This document shows positions 15,465 to 24,175 of a stretch of 64,000 nt of DNA, in pieces; the first letter of the stretch is position 1; the number at the start of each line of letters is the position of its first letter. Below the pieces are notes generated by a model. The model ran no database searches and was not told where the DNA came from. It saw only the letters and a list, made by a program, of their open reading frames with translations. The DNA is from Providencia sp. R33 (GTDB lineage: Bacteria > Pseudomonadota > Gammaproteobacteria > Enterobacterales > Enterobacteriaceae). Location: assembly GCF_019343475.1 (NCBI RefSeq), contig NZ_CP072453.1:4402001-4466000 (forward strand), read 5' to 3'. A program made the position numbers and the translations under genes.

Positions 15465-17924
15465 ATGCGTGTGCTTAAATTTGGCGGTACTTCGGTTGCG
15501 AATGATGAACGAGTACTGAATGTTGCTGACATCGCTGAAAGTAAACTAGCAGATGGGCAAGTGGCTCTGGTGCTGTCAGCGCCAGCAAAAATCACTAACC
15601 ATCTCGTTGCAATGATTGATAAAACGGTTGCAGGTCAGGATGTCATCACGCATGTGAATGATGCCGAAATGATTTTTGCTAACCTGCTAAAAGGATTGAA
15701 AGAAAAACAGCCTGGTTTTGAGTATGACCGACTGAAAAAACTCACTGAGCAAGAATTCGCGCAAATCAAACAAGTACTGCATGGTATTACTCTTCTAGGC
15801 CAATGCCCTGATAGCATTAATGCATCAATCATTTGTCGTGGTGAAAAACTGTCAATTGCCATTATGGAATCCGTTCTAAAAGCACGGGGTCATAACGTCA
15901 CAGTAATCAATCCTGTCGAAAGTTTGTTAGCAAAGGGGCATTACCTCGAGTCTACAGTTGATATCAATGAATCAACAAAGCGTATTGCTGAGCTAAATAT
16001 CCCTAAAGACCACTTTGTATTAATGGCGGGCTTTACCGCGGGTAATGAGAAAGGGGAGTTAGTCGTTTTAGGCCGTAACGGTTCAGACTACTCAGCCGCT
16101 GTATTAGCCGCATGCTTGCGCGCAGATTGTTGTGAAATTTGGACTGACGTGGATGGTGTCTATACTTGTGACCCACGTCTTGTACCAGACGCCCGTTTAT
16201 TAAAAGGGATGTCGTATCAAGAAGCCATGGAGCTTTCTTATTTCGGCGCTAAAGTTCTTCATCCTCGCACCATTGCCCCCATTGCCCAGTTCCAAATTCC
16301 TTGCCTGATTAAAAACACCACTAACTTAAGCGCTCCAGGTACTTTGATTGGTGATGGTCAGACCGATGACAGCACGCCAGTAAAAGGCATTACTAACCTG
16401 AATAACATGGCGATGATCAACGTCTCTGGGCCAGGTATGAAAGGGATGGTTGGAATGGCGGCACGTATTTTTTCCGTGATGTCCCGCAAAGGCATTTCAG
16501 TTGTCTTGATTACCCAATCATCGTCTGAATACAGTATCAGTTTCTGTGTGCCACAAGGGGAATTGCTACGTGCTCGTGCAGCCCTCGAAGAAGAGTTCTA
16601 CTTAGAGCTTAAGGATGGCGTGTTAGACCCGCTGGGTGTGATGGAGCAACTGGCGATTATCTCTGTAGTTGGTGATGGTATGCGCACGTTAAAAGGCATT
16701 TCTGCGCGATTCTTCTCTGCATTGACTCGTGGCAATATTAACATTGTGGCTATCGCCCAAGGTTCGTCTGAGCGCTCTATTTCTGCGGTAATTGCTAATG
16801 AGTCTGCGACAACTGCTGTTCGTCTCTGCCACCAAATGTTGTTCAATGCAGAACAAGTGATTGAAGCCTTTATTGTCGGTGTCGGCGGTGTGGGCAATGC
16901 ATTAATCGAGCAAATCCATCGTCAACAACAATGGTTGAAGCAAAAGCACATCGACCTGCGTGTGTGCGGTATTGCTAACTCGCGCGCTATGTTGACTAAT
17001 ATGCAAGGTATTGACCTTGGTAACTGGAAAGCGGAATTAGCACAAGCGAAAGAGCCATTCAGTTTGAGCCGCTTGATCCGCTTAGAGCGTGAATATCATT
17101 TCTTAAACCCAGTGATCATCGATTGCACCTCTAACCAAGAAATTGCTGAGCAATATGTGAATTTCTTAAAAGATGGTTTTAACGTGGTGACACCGAACAA
17201 GAAAGCAAACACGTTATCCATGGATTATTACCATCAATTACGTGCTGCAAGTGAAACGTCAAAGCGCAAGTTTTTATATGATACCAACGTGGGTGCTGGC
17301 CTGCCCGTTATCGAAAACCTGCAAAACTTACTCAATGCAGGTGATGAGTTGGTACATTTTAGCGGCATCTTATCTGGTTCATTATCCTTTATTTTCGGTA
17401 AGTTAGATGAAGGCATGTCATTGTCCGAAGCCACCACATTAGCTAAAGAAAAAGGCTTTACTGAGCCAGACCCACGCGATGATTTATCAGGGATGGATGT
17501 TGCACGTAAGTTATTAATTTTAGCGCGTGAAGCGGGTTATAATTTAGAGTTACAAGATATTGAAATTGAAGCAGTTCTCCCTACTGATTTTGATAGTTCA
17601 GGCCCAGTTCCAGAGTTTATGGCGCGTTTACCACAACTTGATGCCCAATTTGCTGCACGTATAAAAGCCGCAGAAGCAGAACAAAAAGTGTTACGCTATG
17701 TTGGATTGATAGAAGAAGGGCGCTGCCAAGTTAAGATTGTTGCTGTCGATGGCAATGACCCGCTCTTTAAAGTCAAAAATGGCGAAAACGCATTGGCTTT
17801 CTATACACGCTATTACCAGCCAATTCCTTTAGTATTAAGAGGTTATGGTGCAGGTAATGATGTTACCGCAGCTGGTGTATTTGCAGATATGTTACGTACT
17901 CTGTCATGGAAATTGGGAGTTTAA
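15465..17924 (+). CDS. thrA: Bifunctional aspartokinase I / homoserine dehydrogenase I
   Basis: ThrA catalyses the first and third steps from aspartate to threonine and is feedback-inhibited by threonine. The N-terminal kinase opens MRVLKFGGTSVAN; regulatory ACT domains lie in about 310-460; the dehydrogenase has the NAD(P) motif VGVGGVGNALIEQI near residue 465. The ATG at 15465 follows AGGAGAG and gives 819 residues, one fewer than E. coli; the in-frame start at 15438 would lie within the attenuator T-run. thrB begins 3 bp after its stop. Confidence 0.97.
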   Translation: MRVLKFGGTSVANDERVLNVADIAESKLADGQVALVLSAPAKITNHLVAMIDKTVAGQDVITHVNDAEMIFANLLKGLKEKQPGFEYDRLKKLTEQEFAQIKQVLHGITLLGQCPDSINASIICRGEKLSIAIMESVLKARGHNVTVINPVESLLAKGHYLESTVDINESTKRIAELNIPKDHFVLMAGFTAGNEKGELVVLGRNGSDYSAAVLAACLRADCCEIWTDVDGVYTCDPRLVPDARLLKGMSYQEAMELSYFGAKVLHPRTIAPIAQFQIPCLIKNTTNLSAPGTLIGDGQTDDSTPVKGITNLNNMAMINVSGPGMKGMVGMAARIFSVMSRKGISVVLITQSSSEYSISFCVPQGELLRARAALEEEFYLELKDGVLDPLGVMEQLAIISVVGDGMRTLKGISARFFSALTRGNINIVAIAQGSSERSISAVIANESATTAVRLCHQMLFNAEQVIEAFIVGVGGVGNALIEQIHRQQQWLKQKHIDLRVCGIANSRAMLTNMQGIDLGNWKAELAQAKEPFSLSRLIRLEREYHFLNPVIIDCTSNQEIAEQYVNFLKDGFNVVTPNKKANTLSMDYYHQLRAASETSKRKFLYDTNVGAGLPVIENLQNLLNAGDELVHFSGILSGSLSFIFGKLDEGMSLSEATTLAKEKGFTEPDPRDDLSGMDVARKLLILAREAGYNLELQDIEIEAVLPTDFDSSGPVPEFMARLPQLDAQFAARIKAAEAEQKVLRYVGLIEEGRCQVKIVAVDGNDPLFKVKNGENALAFYTRYYQPIPLVLRGYGAGNDVTAAGVFADMLRTLSWKLGV

Positions 17925-17927
17925 TAA

Positions 17928-18857
17928 GTGATTAAAGTTTATGCACCCGCTTCAATCGGTAATGTTAGCGTCGGGTTTGATGTCCTTGGAGCGGCGGTTT
18001 CACCTGCTGATGGCTCACTATTAGGCGATTGTGTGACTGTTGAGGCGGCAGAGACCTTTTCGTTAACCAACAAAGGTAAATTTGTTTCTAAACTACCAAA
18101 GAAAAACGAACACAATATCGTTTACCAATGTTGGCAGCTGTTTTGTGAGCGTTTGGGGAAACCCTTGAATGTAGCAATGACTCTTGAGAAAAACATGCCA
18201 ATTGGCTCAGGTTTAGGCTCGAGCGCATGTTCTGTTGTCGCTGCTCTGATGGCGCTGAATGAGTTTGCAAAAAAACCGTTTGATGACACGCAGCTGCTTG
18301 GCATGATGGGGGAATTGGAAGGACGTATTTCGGGTAGCGTACATTACGATAACGTCGCCCCGTGTTTCCTCGGTGGATTGCAGCTGATTATCGAGCAAAA
18401 TGGTATTATTTCCCAGCCAGTGCCTGCATTCGACAATTGGTACTGGGTGATGGCGTATCCAGGAATTAAAGTTTCGACAGCTGAAGCGCGCGCTATCTTA
18501 CCAAACAGTTATCCACGTCATGATATCGTTAATCATGGGCGCTATCTCTCGGGTTTTATCCACGCTTGTCATACTAACCAGCCATTGTTGGCAGCGACGA
18601 TGATCCAAGACGTGGTTGCAGAACCATACCGTACACAATTACTGCCAGGCTTCGCGGAAGCTCGACAAAACGCTAAAGAAATCGGTGCATTAGCTTGTGG
18701 GATCTCCGGTTCAGGGCCTACATTATTTGCTATTTGCGATGACAAAGTCATCGCTGAAAAAATGGCCGCGTATTTGCAACAACATTATATTCAGAATGAT
18801 GAAGGCTTTGTGCATATCTGCCGTTTGGATCTCGCCGGGGCAAGGACAATAGGGTAA
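17928..18857 (+). CDS. thrB: Homoserine kinase
   Basis: ThrB phosphorylates homoserine with ATP, the fourth threonine pathway step. This GHMP kinase has the ATP-binding motif PIGSGLGSSACSVVAAL near residues 90-106 and the N-terminal VYAPASIGNVSVGFDVLG. The start is GTG at 17928, with GGGAG (17915-17919) inside the end of thrA serving as ribosome site, which suggests translational coupling. 309 residues; thrC follows after 3 bp. Confidence 0.97.
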   Translation: MIKVYAPASIGNVSVGFDVLGAAVSPADGSLLGDCVTVEAAETFSLTNKGKFVSKLPKKNEHNIVYQCWQLFCERLGKPLNVAMTLEKNMPIGSGLGSSACSVVAALMALNEFAKKPFDDTQLLGMMGELEGRISGSVHYDNVAPCFLGGLQLIIEQNGIISQPVPAFDNWYWVMAYPGIKVSTAEARAILPNSYPRHDIVNHGRYLSGFIHACHTNQPLLAATMIQDVVAEPYRTQLLPGFAEARQNAKEIGALACGISGSGPTLFAICDDKVIAEKMAAYLQQHYIQNDEGFVHICRLDLAGARTIG

Positions 18858-18860
18858 ACA

Positions 18861-20156
18861 ATGAAACTGTATAATTTAAAAGATAACAACGAACAAGTTA
18901 GCTTCGCACAAGCTGTTAAACAAGGTTTAGGTAAGCAACAAGGTCTGTTTTTTCCACAAGATTTACCAGAATTTAGCGCCGCAGAAATCGACGAATTATT
19001 AAAATTAGATTTCGTTACCCGCAGCAGTAAAATCCTGAGCGCATTTATTGGTGATGAAATTCCAGAAGCTGAGCTTGCCGCTCGCGTGAAGGCGGCATTT
19101 GCGTTCCCTGCGCCTGTTTCTAAAGTGGAAGATGACGTCGCAACTCTCGAGTTATATCACGGCCCAACATTGGCATTTAAAGACTTCGGTGGGCGCTTTA
19201 TGGCGCAAGCTCTGGGGCAAGTTGCGGGTGAGCAACCTGTAACAATTCTAACTGCAACGTCTGGTGATACAGGTGCGGCGGTGGCACATGCTTTCTATCG
19301 TTTAAATAACGTTCAAGTGGTGATCCTCTACCCAGAAGGTAAAATTAGTCCACTGCAAGAGAAACTCTTCTGTACACTGGGTGAAAATATTCACACGGTG
19401 GCTATCAAGGATGACTTTGATGCTTGTCAGGCATTAGTTAAACAATCGTTTGATGATGAAGAACTGAAAAAAGCATTATTCTTAAATTCAGCTAACTCGA
19501 TCAATATCAGCCGCTTATTAGCGCAGATCTGCTATTACTTTGAAGCCGTTGCACAGATCCCAGCTGAAAAACGCGATCACTTAGTGATCTCGGTACCAAG
19601 TGGTAACTTTGGTGATTTAACTGCAGGTTTATTGGCGAAATCCATGGGATTACCCGTTAAGCGCTTTATTGCAGCAACCAACGTGAATGATACGGTTCCA
19701 CGTTATTTGGTTGAAGGTGACTGGAAACCGCATCAAACAGTTGCAACGTTGTCTAACGCAATGGATGTGAGCCAGCCAAATAACTGGCCGCGTATTGAAG
19801 AGATCTTCCGTCGTAAAGGCTGGTCGTTGAAAGATCTTGGGTTTGGTGCAGTTGACGATGAAGTGACAAAAGATACTGTCCGTGAATTAGATAAAAAAGG
19901 GTATTTATCAGAACCTCATGCGGCGGTTGCTTATCGCGTGTTGCGCGATCAATTGCAAGAAGGCGAATATGGCCTATTTTTAGGCACAGCACACCCAGCT
20001 AAATTCAAAGAAAGTGTCGAGGAGATCTTAAATAAACAAATCCCTTTACCGAAAGAATTAGCCGAGCGTGCAGATTTGCCACTGTTATCTCATTTCTTGC
20101 CTTCTGATTTTGCAAAATTACGTGAATTCCTAATGAAATTAGCACCGAAGCAATAA
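18861..20156 (+). CDS. thrC: Threonine synthase
   Basis: ThrC converts phosphohomoserine to threonine using pyridoxal phosphate. The cofactor lysine is in LAFKDFGGRFM near residue 107, the phosphate loop in SVPSGNFGDLTAG, and the C-terminal GTAHPAKFKESVE is typical of the enterobacterial enzyme. 431 residues, close to the E. coli length. Last gene of the thr operon, ending at a strong terminator. Confidence 0.97.
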   Translation: MKLYNLKDNNEQVSFAQAVKQGLGKQQGLFFPQDLPEFSAAEIDELLKLDFVTRSSKILSAFIGDEIPEAELAARVKAAFAFPAPVSKVEDDVATLELYHGPTLAFKDFGGRFMAQALGQVAGEQPVTILTATSGDTGAAVAHAFYRLNNVQVVILYPEGKISPLQEKLFCTLGENIHTVAIKDDFDACQALVKQSFDDEELKKALFLNSANSINISRLLAQICYYFEAVAQIPAEKRDHLVISVPSGNFGDLTAGLLAKSMGLPVKRFIAATNVNDTVPRYLVEGDWKPHQTVATLSNAMDVSQPNNWPRIEEIFRRKGWSLKDLGFGAVDDEVTKDTVRELDKKGYLSEPHAAVAYRVLRDQLQEGEYGLFLGTAHPAKFKESVEEILNKQIPLPKELAERADLPLLSHFLPSDFAKLREFLMKLAPKQ

Positions 20157-20171
20157 GTGGATTGTGATATC

Positions 20172-20199
20172 AAAACGGAAGCTTAGGCTTCCGTTTTTG
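20172..20199. terminator. Terminator after thrC
   Basis: Stem AAAACGGAAGC / GCTTCCGTTTT with a 4-base loop, then T-rich sequence. It also lies at the 3' side of the convergent Gly-rich gene. Confidence 0.9.
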
Positions 20200-20243
20200 T
20201 TTCGCCGAAGCTTAATGAATGAGTATCGAAATGACATTATTGG

Positions 20244-20894
20244 TTAAATTGAGCTCCATCCATCATCACCATCGCGGCCACCATCAGAACCACCACGCCC
20301 ACCTTTTCCACCTTTGCCGCCATTTGACCCTGCATCACCCCCTTTTCCTCCATCTCCATTTCCTGAACCATCACCTCCATTGCCTCCATTTCCACCATTT
20401 AATCCCCCATTACCCCCGTTACCGCCGTGACCATTGACAGAGCCATTTCCACCATTTCCGCCATTCCCTCTGCCGTCACCGTTTCCTCCATCGCCCCCAT
20501 CACCACCATAGATACCACCGCTACCGCCGTTGCCCCCATTTCCATTGCTTCCTGGCGCTGCATTTCCTCCATGGTTGCCATGGCTCTGAGTTGTGTGGTT
20601 TCCTCCATTCCCCCCATTTCCACCGCTTTGTCCGTCGCCTCCAGCTCCGCCATTACTGCCGTTTTTGCCATTTTGTCCACTCGTCGAAGTGTTTTCGTGA
20701 TCAATCAATTGAAACGTATTTTTTTTCTCAAGTATTAGCCCACAATTGAATTGTGAAGGCGGATTAGTCATGATGGCGGTGGCTTCCTGAGATAAGCAAC
20801 TAATCAATAAATTAAAGGAGTTAGTGGCATGGCTCGTAATAGAGATACTCATTAATAATAGAGAACAAAATGATAGGGTTGATTGGTTATTCAT
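20244..20894 (-). CDS. Exported Gly-Gly-Asn-rich repeat protein, function unknown
   Basis: I do not recognise this 216-residue protein. The ATG at 20894 has GGAGG 5 bp upstream; an in-frame ATG at 20906 adds four residues. A signal-peptide-like N-terminus (LSFCSLLLMSISITSHATNS) precedes about 50 ordinary residues with two cysteines (CLSQEA and FNCGL). The last ~145 residues are almost only Gly, Asn, Asp and Ser in GGNGGNGG and GGDGG runs ending WSSI. Glycine at two of every three positions suggests polyglycine-II helices (inference). It lies downstream of a similar small gene and converges on the thrC terminator. Antisense ORFs here are repeat artefacts. Confidence 0.75.
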   Translation of the reverse strand: MNNQSTLSFCSLLLMSISITSHATNSFNLLISCLSQEATAIMTNPPSQFNCGLILEKKNTFQLIDHENTSTSGQNGKNGSNGGAGGDGQSGGNGGNGGNHTTQSHGNHGGNAAPGSNGNGGNGGSGGIYGGDGGDGGNGDGRGNGGNGGNGSVNGHGGNGGNGGLNGGNGGNGGDGSGNGDGGKGGDAGSNGGKGGKGGRGGSDGGRDGDDGWSSI

Positions 20895-20906
20895 AAGCGC
20901 CTCCAT

Positions 20907-20935
20907 TTCCCCCCTTTAGGTAAGGGGGAAATATT
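20907..20935 (-). promoter_or_regulatory. Hairpin in the junction between the two Gly-rich genes
   Basis: On the minus strand ATTTCCCCC, a loop of about ten bases, and GGGGGAAAT form a strong hairpin immediately before the GGAGG ribosome site of the downstream Gly-rich gene; its 3' arm reaches the upstream alternative ATG. No T-run follows, so it is more likely a translation- or mRNA-stability element than a terminator. Confidence 0.5.
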
Positions 20936-20950
20936 GATTGGTATTATTAA

Positions 20951-21181
20951 TTAGTGGCCATTACCACCATTTCCTCCGTTACCACCGTTACCACCGTTAC
21001 CACCATTTCCTCCGTTACCACCGTTACCACCGTTACCACCATTCCCACCATTACCGCCATGATTCTGCCAAAGCTCAGATGTGGCCAGTGGTGGTGTTTC
21101 TAATAATGCAAGAAAGTAAGTTGTTGCAAAAGAAGAAATTGGAAATAATAAAAATATAATTAAAATAGATGTTTTATGCAT
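20951..21181 (-). CDS. Small exported Gly-Gly-Asn tandem repeat protein, function unknown
   Basis: This 76-residue protein has a signal peptide (MHKTSILIIFLLFPISSFA) and a short linker (TTYFLALLETPPLATSELWQN). It then has an uninterrupted (GGN)n run of about eleven triplets ending NGH. The ribosome site AAGGAT precedes the ATG. The downstream gene encodes a larger Gly-Gly-Asn-rich protein in the same direction, 56 bp away, so the pair may be one operon. No family assignment is possible from the sequence. Glycine at two of every three positions without proline is unlike true collagen and fits a polyglycine-II arrangement. Confidence 0.7.
   Translation of the reverse strand: MHKTSILIIFLLFPISSFATTYFLALLETPPLATSELWQNHGGNGGNGGNGGNGGNGGNGGNGGNGGNGGNGGNGH
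20954..21057. repeat. 9-bp minisatellite encoding Gly-Gly-Asn
   Basis: About eleven tandem 9-bp units (complement of TTACCACCG and variants such as TTTCCTCCG). The unit length keeps the frame, so changes in copy number would lengthen or shorten the protein without frameshift. Confidence 0.85.
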
Positions 21182-21382
21182 ATAAAATCCTTATTAAAAG
21201 TGAATTAAATAAACTGCATAAAAAAGTCTAAATAATTATTCATAATATTCAATAGAGTGACGAGTTAATTAATTTATTAAATTTATTTAAGGTGAATATA
21301 AAATGATTGGTTTAAATTTTAGAGTCGGTGGTGAGATGAAAACCATATTATTATTATTTGTATAATATGGATTATATAAAAA

Positions 21383-21850
21383 TCAATTAATTTCTTTCAA
21401 ATGATTATTTATTTCATTTTGAATATATGCAGATGAACTGTTTTTATTTAAATTGAGCATGACAATTGATTTTTCATGCTCATTCATATCAGCAAATAAA
21501 GTGGCGGGTTTCATTTGATTTTGTTTGAAATTTGTTGATTTTTCAAGGTGTGACCGAATACTGCTTAACACAGTAGGGGCGGTATTATTTTGAGTGAAGC
21601 TTAAGGCAATAGCTGCTTTTTCATGGTTATCTAATTGAGATAAAGGGATATCTGAACGAATGGTTTGTTCTACATTAATACCTGCTTGGCTTAAATGTTG
21701 CTGGATGGCATATTGGTTAGCCGCAGAACTATTATTTTCAGTAAATGTTAATGCCGTGGCGGCATTTTTATGAATATCCATATCTGACTTTGCATTGGCA
21801 ATATGGGGGGTAGCAGCAATAAGACTTAGTGCAATAATAATCTTTTTCAT
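21383..21850 (-). CDS. Exported three-repeat protein of the cus locus, function unknown
   Basis: I do not recognise this 155-residue protein. A signal peptide (MKKIIIALSLIAATPHIANA) is cleaved before KSDMD. The mature part contains three repeats spaced exactly 49 residues apart, starting at H27, H76 and H125: HKNAATALTFTENN, HEKAAIALSFTQNN and HEKSIVMLNLNKNS, each ending about 27 residues later in a (Q/S/N)HL motif. It contains His and Met but no Cys. It lies downstream of cusRS in the same direction, 110 bp away, and has its own CusR-like box. A periplasmic role in the copper/silver response is inferred from position and box alone. Confidence 0.8.
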   Translation of the reverse strand: MKKIIIALSLIAATPHIANAKSDMDIHKNAATALTFTENNSSAANQYAIQQHLSQAGINVEQTIRSDIPLSQLDNHEKAAIALSFTQNNTAPTVLSSIRSHLEKSTNFKQNQMKPATLFADMNEHEKSIVMLNLNKNSSSAYIQNEINNHLKEIN

Positions 21851-21889
21851 TATCTATCCTTATTTAATTAAATGAACTTCAATAAGGTC

Positions 21890-21947
21890 ATAATAATGAA
21901 TACATACTGTCTAAAAGCTGACAGTAAAATGACAAGATTGCCATCTT
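21890..21947 (-). promoter_or_regulatory. Second CusR-like box and -10 upstream of the three-repeat protein
   Basis: Positions 21926-21947 match the perfect CusR palindrome of the cusR-cusC region at 18 of 22 positions (AAAATGACAA, then TTG.CAT.TT). On the minus strand a TATTAT hexamer (21895-21890) follows after 30 bp. In front of cusC the distance from box to TACTAT is also 30 bp. Confidence 0.65.
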
Positions 21948-21960
21948 ACATATTAAATAT

Positions 21961-23346
21961 TTAATTCTTGGGTAAAAAAATGGTAAATCGTGTTGAATAT
22001 TCATCAGATTTTACGTTAATGGTTCCTTTATGGGTCAATATAATGGACTTCACAATGGCGAGGCCGATACCGCTTCCTTCATTTTTTCGTTGGCGTGATT
22101 TATCAACGCGATAAAATCGGTCAAATAACTTTGGCAAGTGTTCTTCTGGGATTTTATTTCCTGGGTTACTGACAATAATTTCGATGCCATTTTGGGCATT
22201 TGCTAGGTTTATACTTACTGTGTCACCTTTGGGCGTATAGCGGATAGCATTAGAAATTAAGTTTGTTAGTGCTCTTCTTAGCATGTCTTTGTCCGCTAAA
22301 ATGATGTCAGCTTCGCCAAACATTTTAAGTTGAATTTCATTATCTTCAGCTAAGAACTCAAAATAATCGAAAATAAGCGCAATTTCTGACTGTACATCCA
22401 CTTGTTTTTTCTCAGGAATGAGTCGATTATCATCGGCTTGAGCAAGAAATAACATATCTGAAATCATTCGTGAAAGCCGGTTATACTCTTCTAGGTTTGA
22501 ATAAAGAACTTCAACAAGTTCTTCTTTTGTACGGCTCTTATTTAGCGAAATTTGAGTTTCGGTCATTAGGTTTGTAATCGGCGTTCGCATCTCGTGAGCA
22601 ATATCGGCTGAAAAATTAGTTTGCCTAACAAAAACATCCTCAATTTTGATTATCATTTGGTTAAATGACTCAGTGAGTTGTTTTAATTCTTTTGGTACGG
22701 ATGTGGGGTCTAATCGAACACTTAAATTTTCTGAAGTGACATTTTTAATTTCATCACTCACTTCTTTAAGGGGTTTAAGCCCTTTAATTACCAGAAAATA
22801 GACAATGAATATCGTTAATAAACATAGCAAAACAGCGCTAATGATTAGGCTATTGATTAGCGAGCTTAAATAATCATGATGAAAATTAAGGGAAAGTGCG
22901 GTTACTAATCGGTATTGTTTGGCGTCACTAGGTACGCCAACTTGAATATGTTTTTCTGCAATGCGGTAATTTTCAAGGTATTGTTCTTGGTTATTTTTTT
23001 CAGCATTATAGTTTTTTAATGCTTCAATAATATCTTTATTCGTATTGGGGGAAGCTAACGTATTACCCTGATTATCTGAAAGATAAACAGCAATATCTTG
23101 GTGCTCATTTAAAATGGTTTTTATACGCGAAAATGGTTCATTTTTCGGATCAGAGTTTTCACTTAATAAACTACTGATGGTTAAATTTATTTGGCTTAAA
23201 GTGTATTCATCCTGTTGCTTAAAATGCAGGACAACGGAGTTGATCATGATCCAACTAAATAATAATAAAGCCAGCGAGAGCGTTGCACCGATCAAAACGA
23301 CGAGCCGAGTTAAAATAGAGACTGGCGGATGAAATAATTTAATCAT
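21961..23346 (-). CDS. cusS: Copper/silver sensor histidine kinase CusS
   Basis: CusS senses periplasmic Cu(I)/Ag(I) and phosphorylates CusR. Membrane segments at about 12-36 and 165-188 flank a periplasmic sensor of about 130 residues. A HAMP linker follows, then the phosphoacceptor His251 in FSADIAHEMRTPITNL. The kinase N box is NLISNAIRYTPKGD and the G2 box is EGSGIGLAIVKSI. 461 residues. Its start overlaps the end of cusR by 8 bp, showing cotranscription and coupling. Divergence to cusCFBA identifies it as CusS rather than another metal sensor. Confidence 0.93.
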   Translation of the reverse strand: MIKLFHPPVSILTRLVVLIGATLSLALLLFSWIMINSVVLHFKQQDEYTLSQINLTISSLLSENSDPKNEPFSRIKTILNEHQDIAVYLSDNQGNTLASPNTNKDIIEALKNYNAEKNNQEQYLENYRIAEKHIQVGVPSDAKQYRLVTALSLNFHHDYLSSLINSLIISAVLLCLLTIFIVYFLVIKGLKPLKEVSDEIKNVTSENLSVRLDPTSVPKELKQLTESFNQMIIKIEDVFVRQTNFSADIAHEMRTPITNLMTETQISLNKSRTKEELVEVLYSNLEEYNRLSRMISDMLFLAQADDNRLIPEKKQVDVQSEIALIFDYFEFLAEDNEIQLKMFGEADIILADKDMLRRALTNLISNAIRYTPKGDTVSINLANAQNGIEIIVSNPGNKIPEEHLPKLFDRFYRVDKSRQRKNEGSGIGLAIVKSIILTHKGTINVKSDEYSTRFTIFLPKN

Positions 23347-24028
23347 TTTCTGGGATCTCTAATAAATATCCCATTCCTCTAATTGTGTGGATCAATTTGG
23401 GCTCATAATTGAGATCTATTTTCGATCTCAAACGTTTAATTGCTACATCAATGACGTTAGTATCACTATCAAAATTCATATCCCACACCTTGGAGGCAAT
23501 TAAAGAACGCGATAAAACCTCTCCTTGGTGCAAAACAAAAAATTCAAGTAATGCAAATTCTTTACTGGTTAAGTTAATTTTATCGTTAGCACGAGTAACG
23601 CGTCGTTTTATTAAATCAACATGAAGATCTGCGATATGGAATTGGGTTTTTTGGATGCTATTATTACCACGGCGCAGTAAGGTACGAATGCGCGCCAGTA
23701 ATTCAGAAAAATCGAAAGGTTTGATTAAATAATCATCGGCTCCCAATTCTAGCCCCTTTACTCGATGCTCAACATTACCCAGTGCAGTTAACATTAATAT
23801 TGGGGTATTCCTTCCCATTGTTCGAAAATTTTTAGCAATTTCCCAACCATTAATATCGGGTAACATCACATCAAGAATAATTAAATCATACTCTTCAGTT
23901 GTCGCCATATGTAGGCCTGTGATCCCATTTTCTATTGCATCAACCACAAAGCCAGATTCTGTTAACCCTTTAGATAAATATTCTCTGGTCTTATGTTCAT
24001 CTTCCACAATAAGTAATTTCACAGTCAC
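23339..24028 (-). CDS. cusR: Copper/silver response regulator CusR
   Basis: An OmpR-family regulator activating cusCFBA. Receiver domain with Asp53 (IILDVMLPDINGWE) and the conserved Lys in YLIKPFDFSELL; C-terminal winged helix ending TIRGMGYLLEI. 229 residues. It is transcribed divergently from cusC with a perfect CusR palindrome in between, and overlaps cusS by 8 bp. Confidence 0.94.
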   Translation of the reverse strand: MTVKLLIVEDEHKTREYLSKGLTESGFVVDAIENGITGLHMATTEEYDLIILDVMLPDINGWEIAKNFRTMGRNTPILMLTALGNVEHRVKGLELGADDYLIKPFDFSELLARIRTLLRRGNNSIQKTQFHIADLHVDLIKRRVTRANDKINLTSKEFALLEFFVLHQGEVLSRSLIASKVWDMNFDSDTNVIDVAIKRLRSKIDLNYEPKLIHTIRGMGYLLEIPEND

Positions 24029-24081
24029 CTCAACGACAATATTTGCACTACTTCATTCTAAGCATTGAAATCCTCAAATGT

Positions 24082-24103
24082 AAAATGACAAATTTGTCAT
24101 TTT
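24082..24103. promoter_or_regulatory. CusR box, perfect palindrome
   Basis: A 22-bp perfect inverted repeat with half site AAAATGACAAA, the known CusR recognition sequence (AAAATGACAA..TTGTCATTTT). It lies in the cusR-cusC divergent region, 30 bp upstream of a TACTAT -10 hexamer (24134-24139) for cusC. Confidence 0.93.
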
Positions 24104-24175
24104 CATGTCATGAATCTAACAGGCAGCTTTTTCTACTATAACGCCAATTTTAATCACCAGAGGCATGGCTATACC

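Noticed and set aside
20219..20738. His- and Ser/Ile-rich frames on the plus strand opposite the Gly-rich gene
   Set aside because: Low-complexity antisense products of GGN codons, without ribosome sites or recognisable features.
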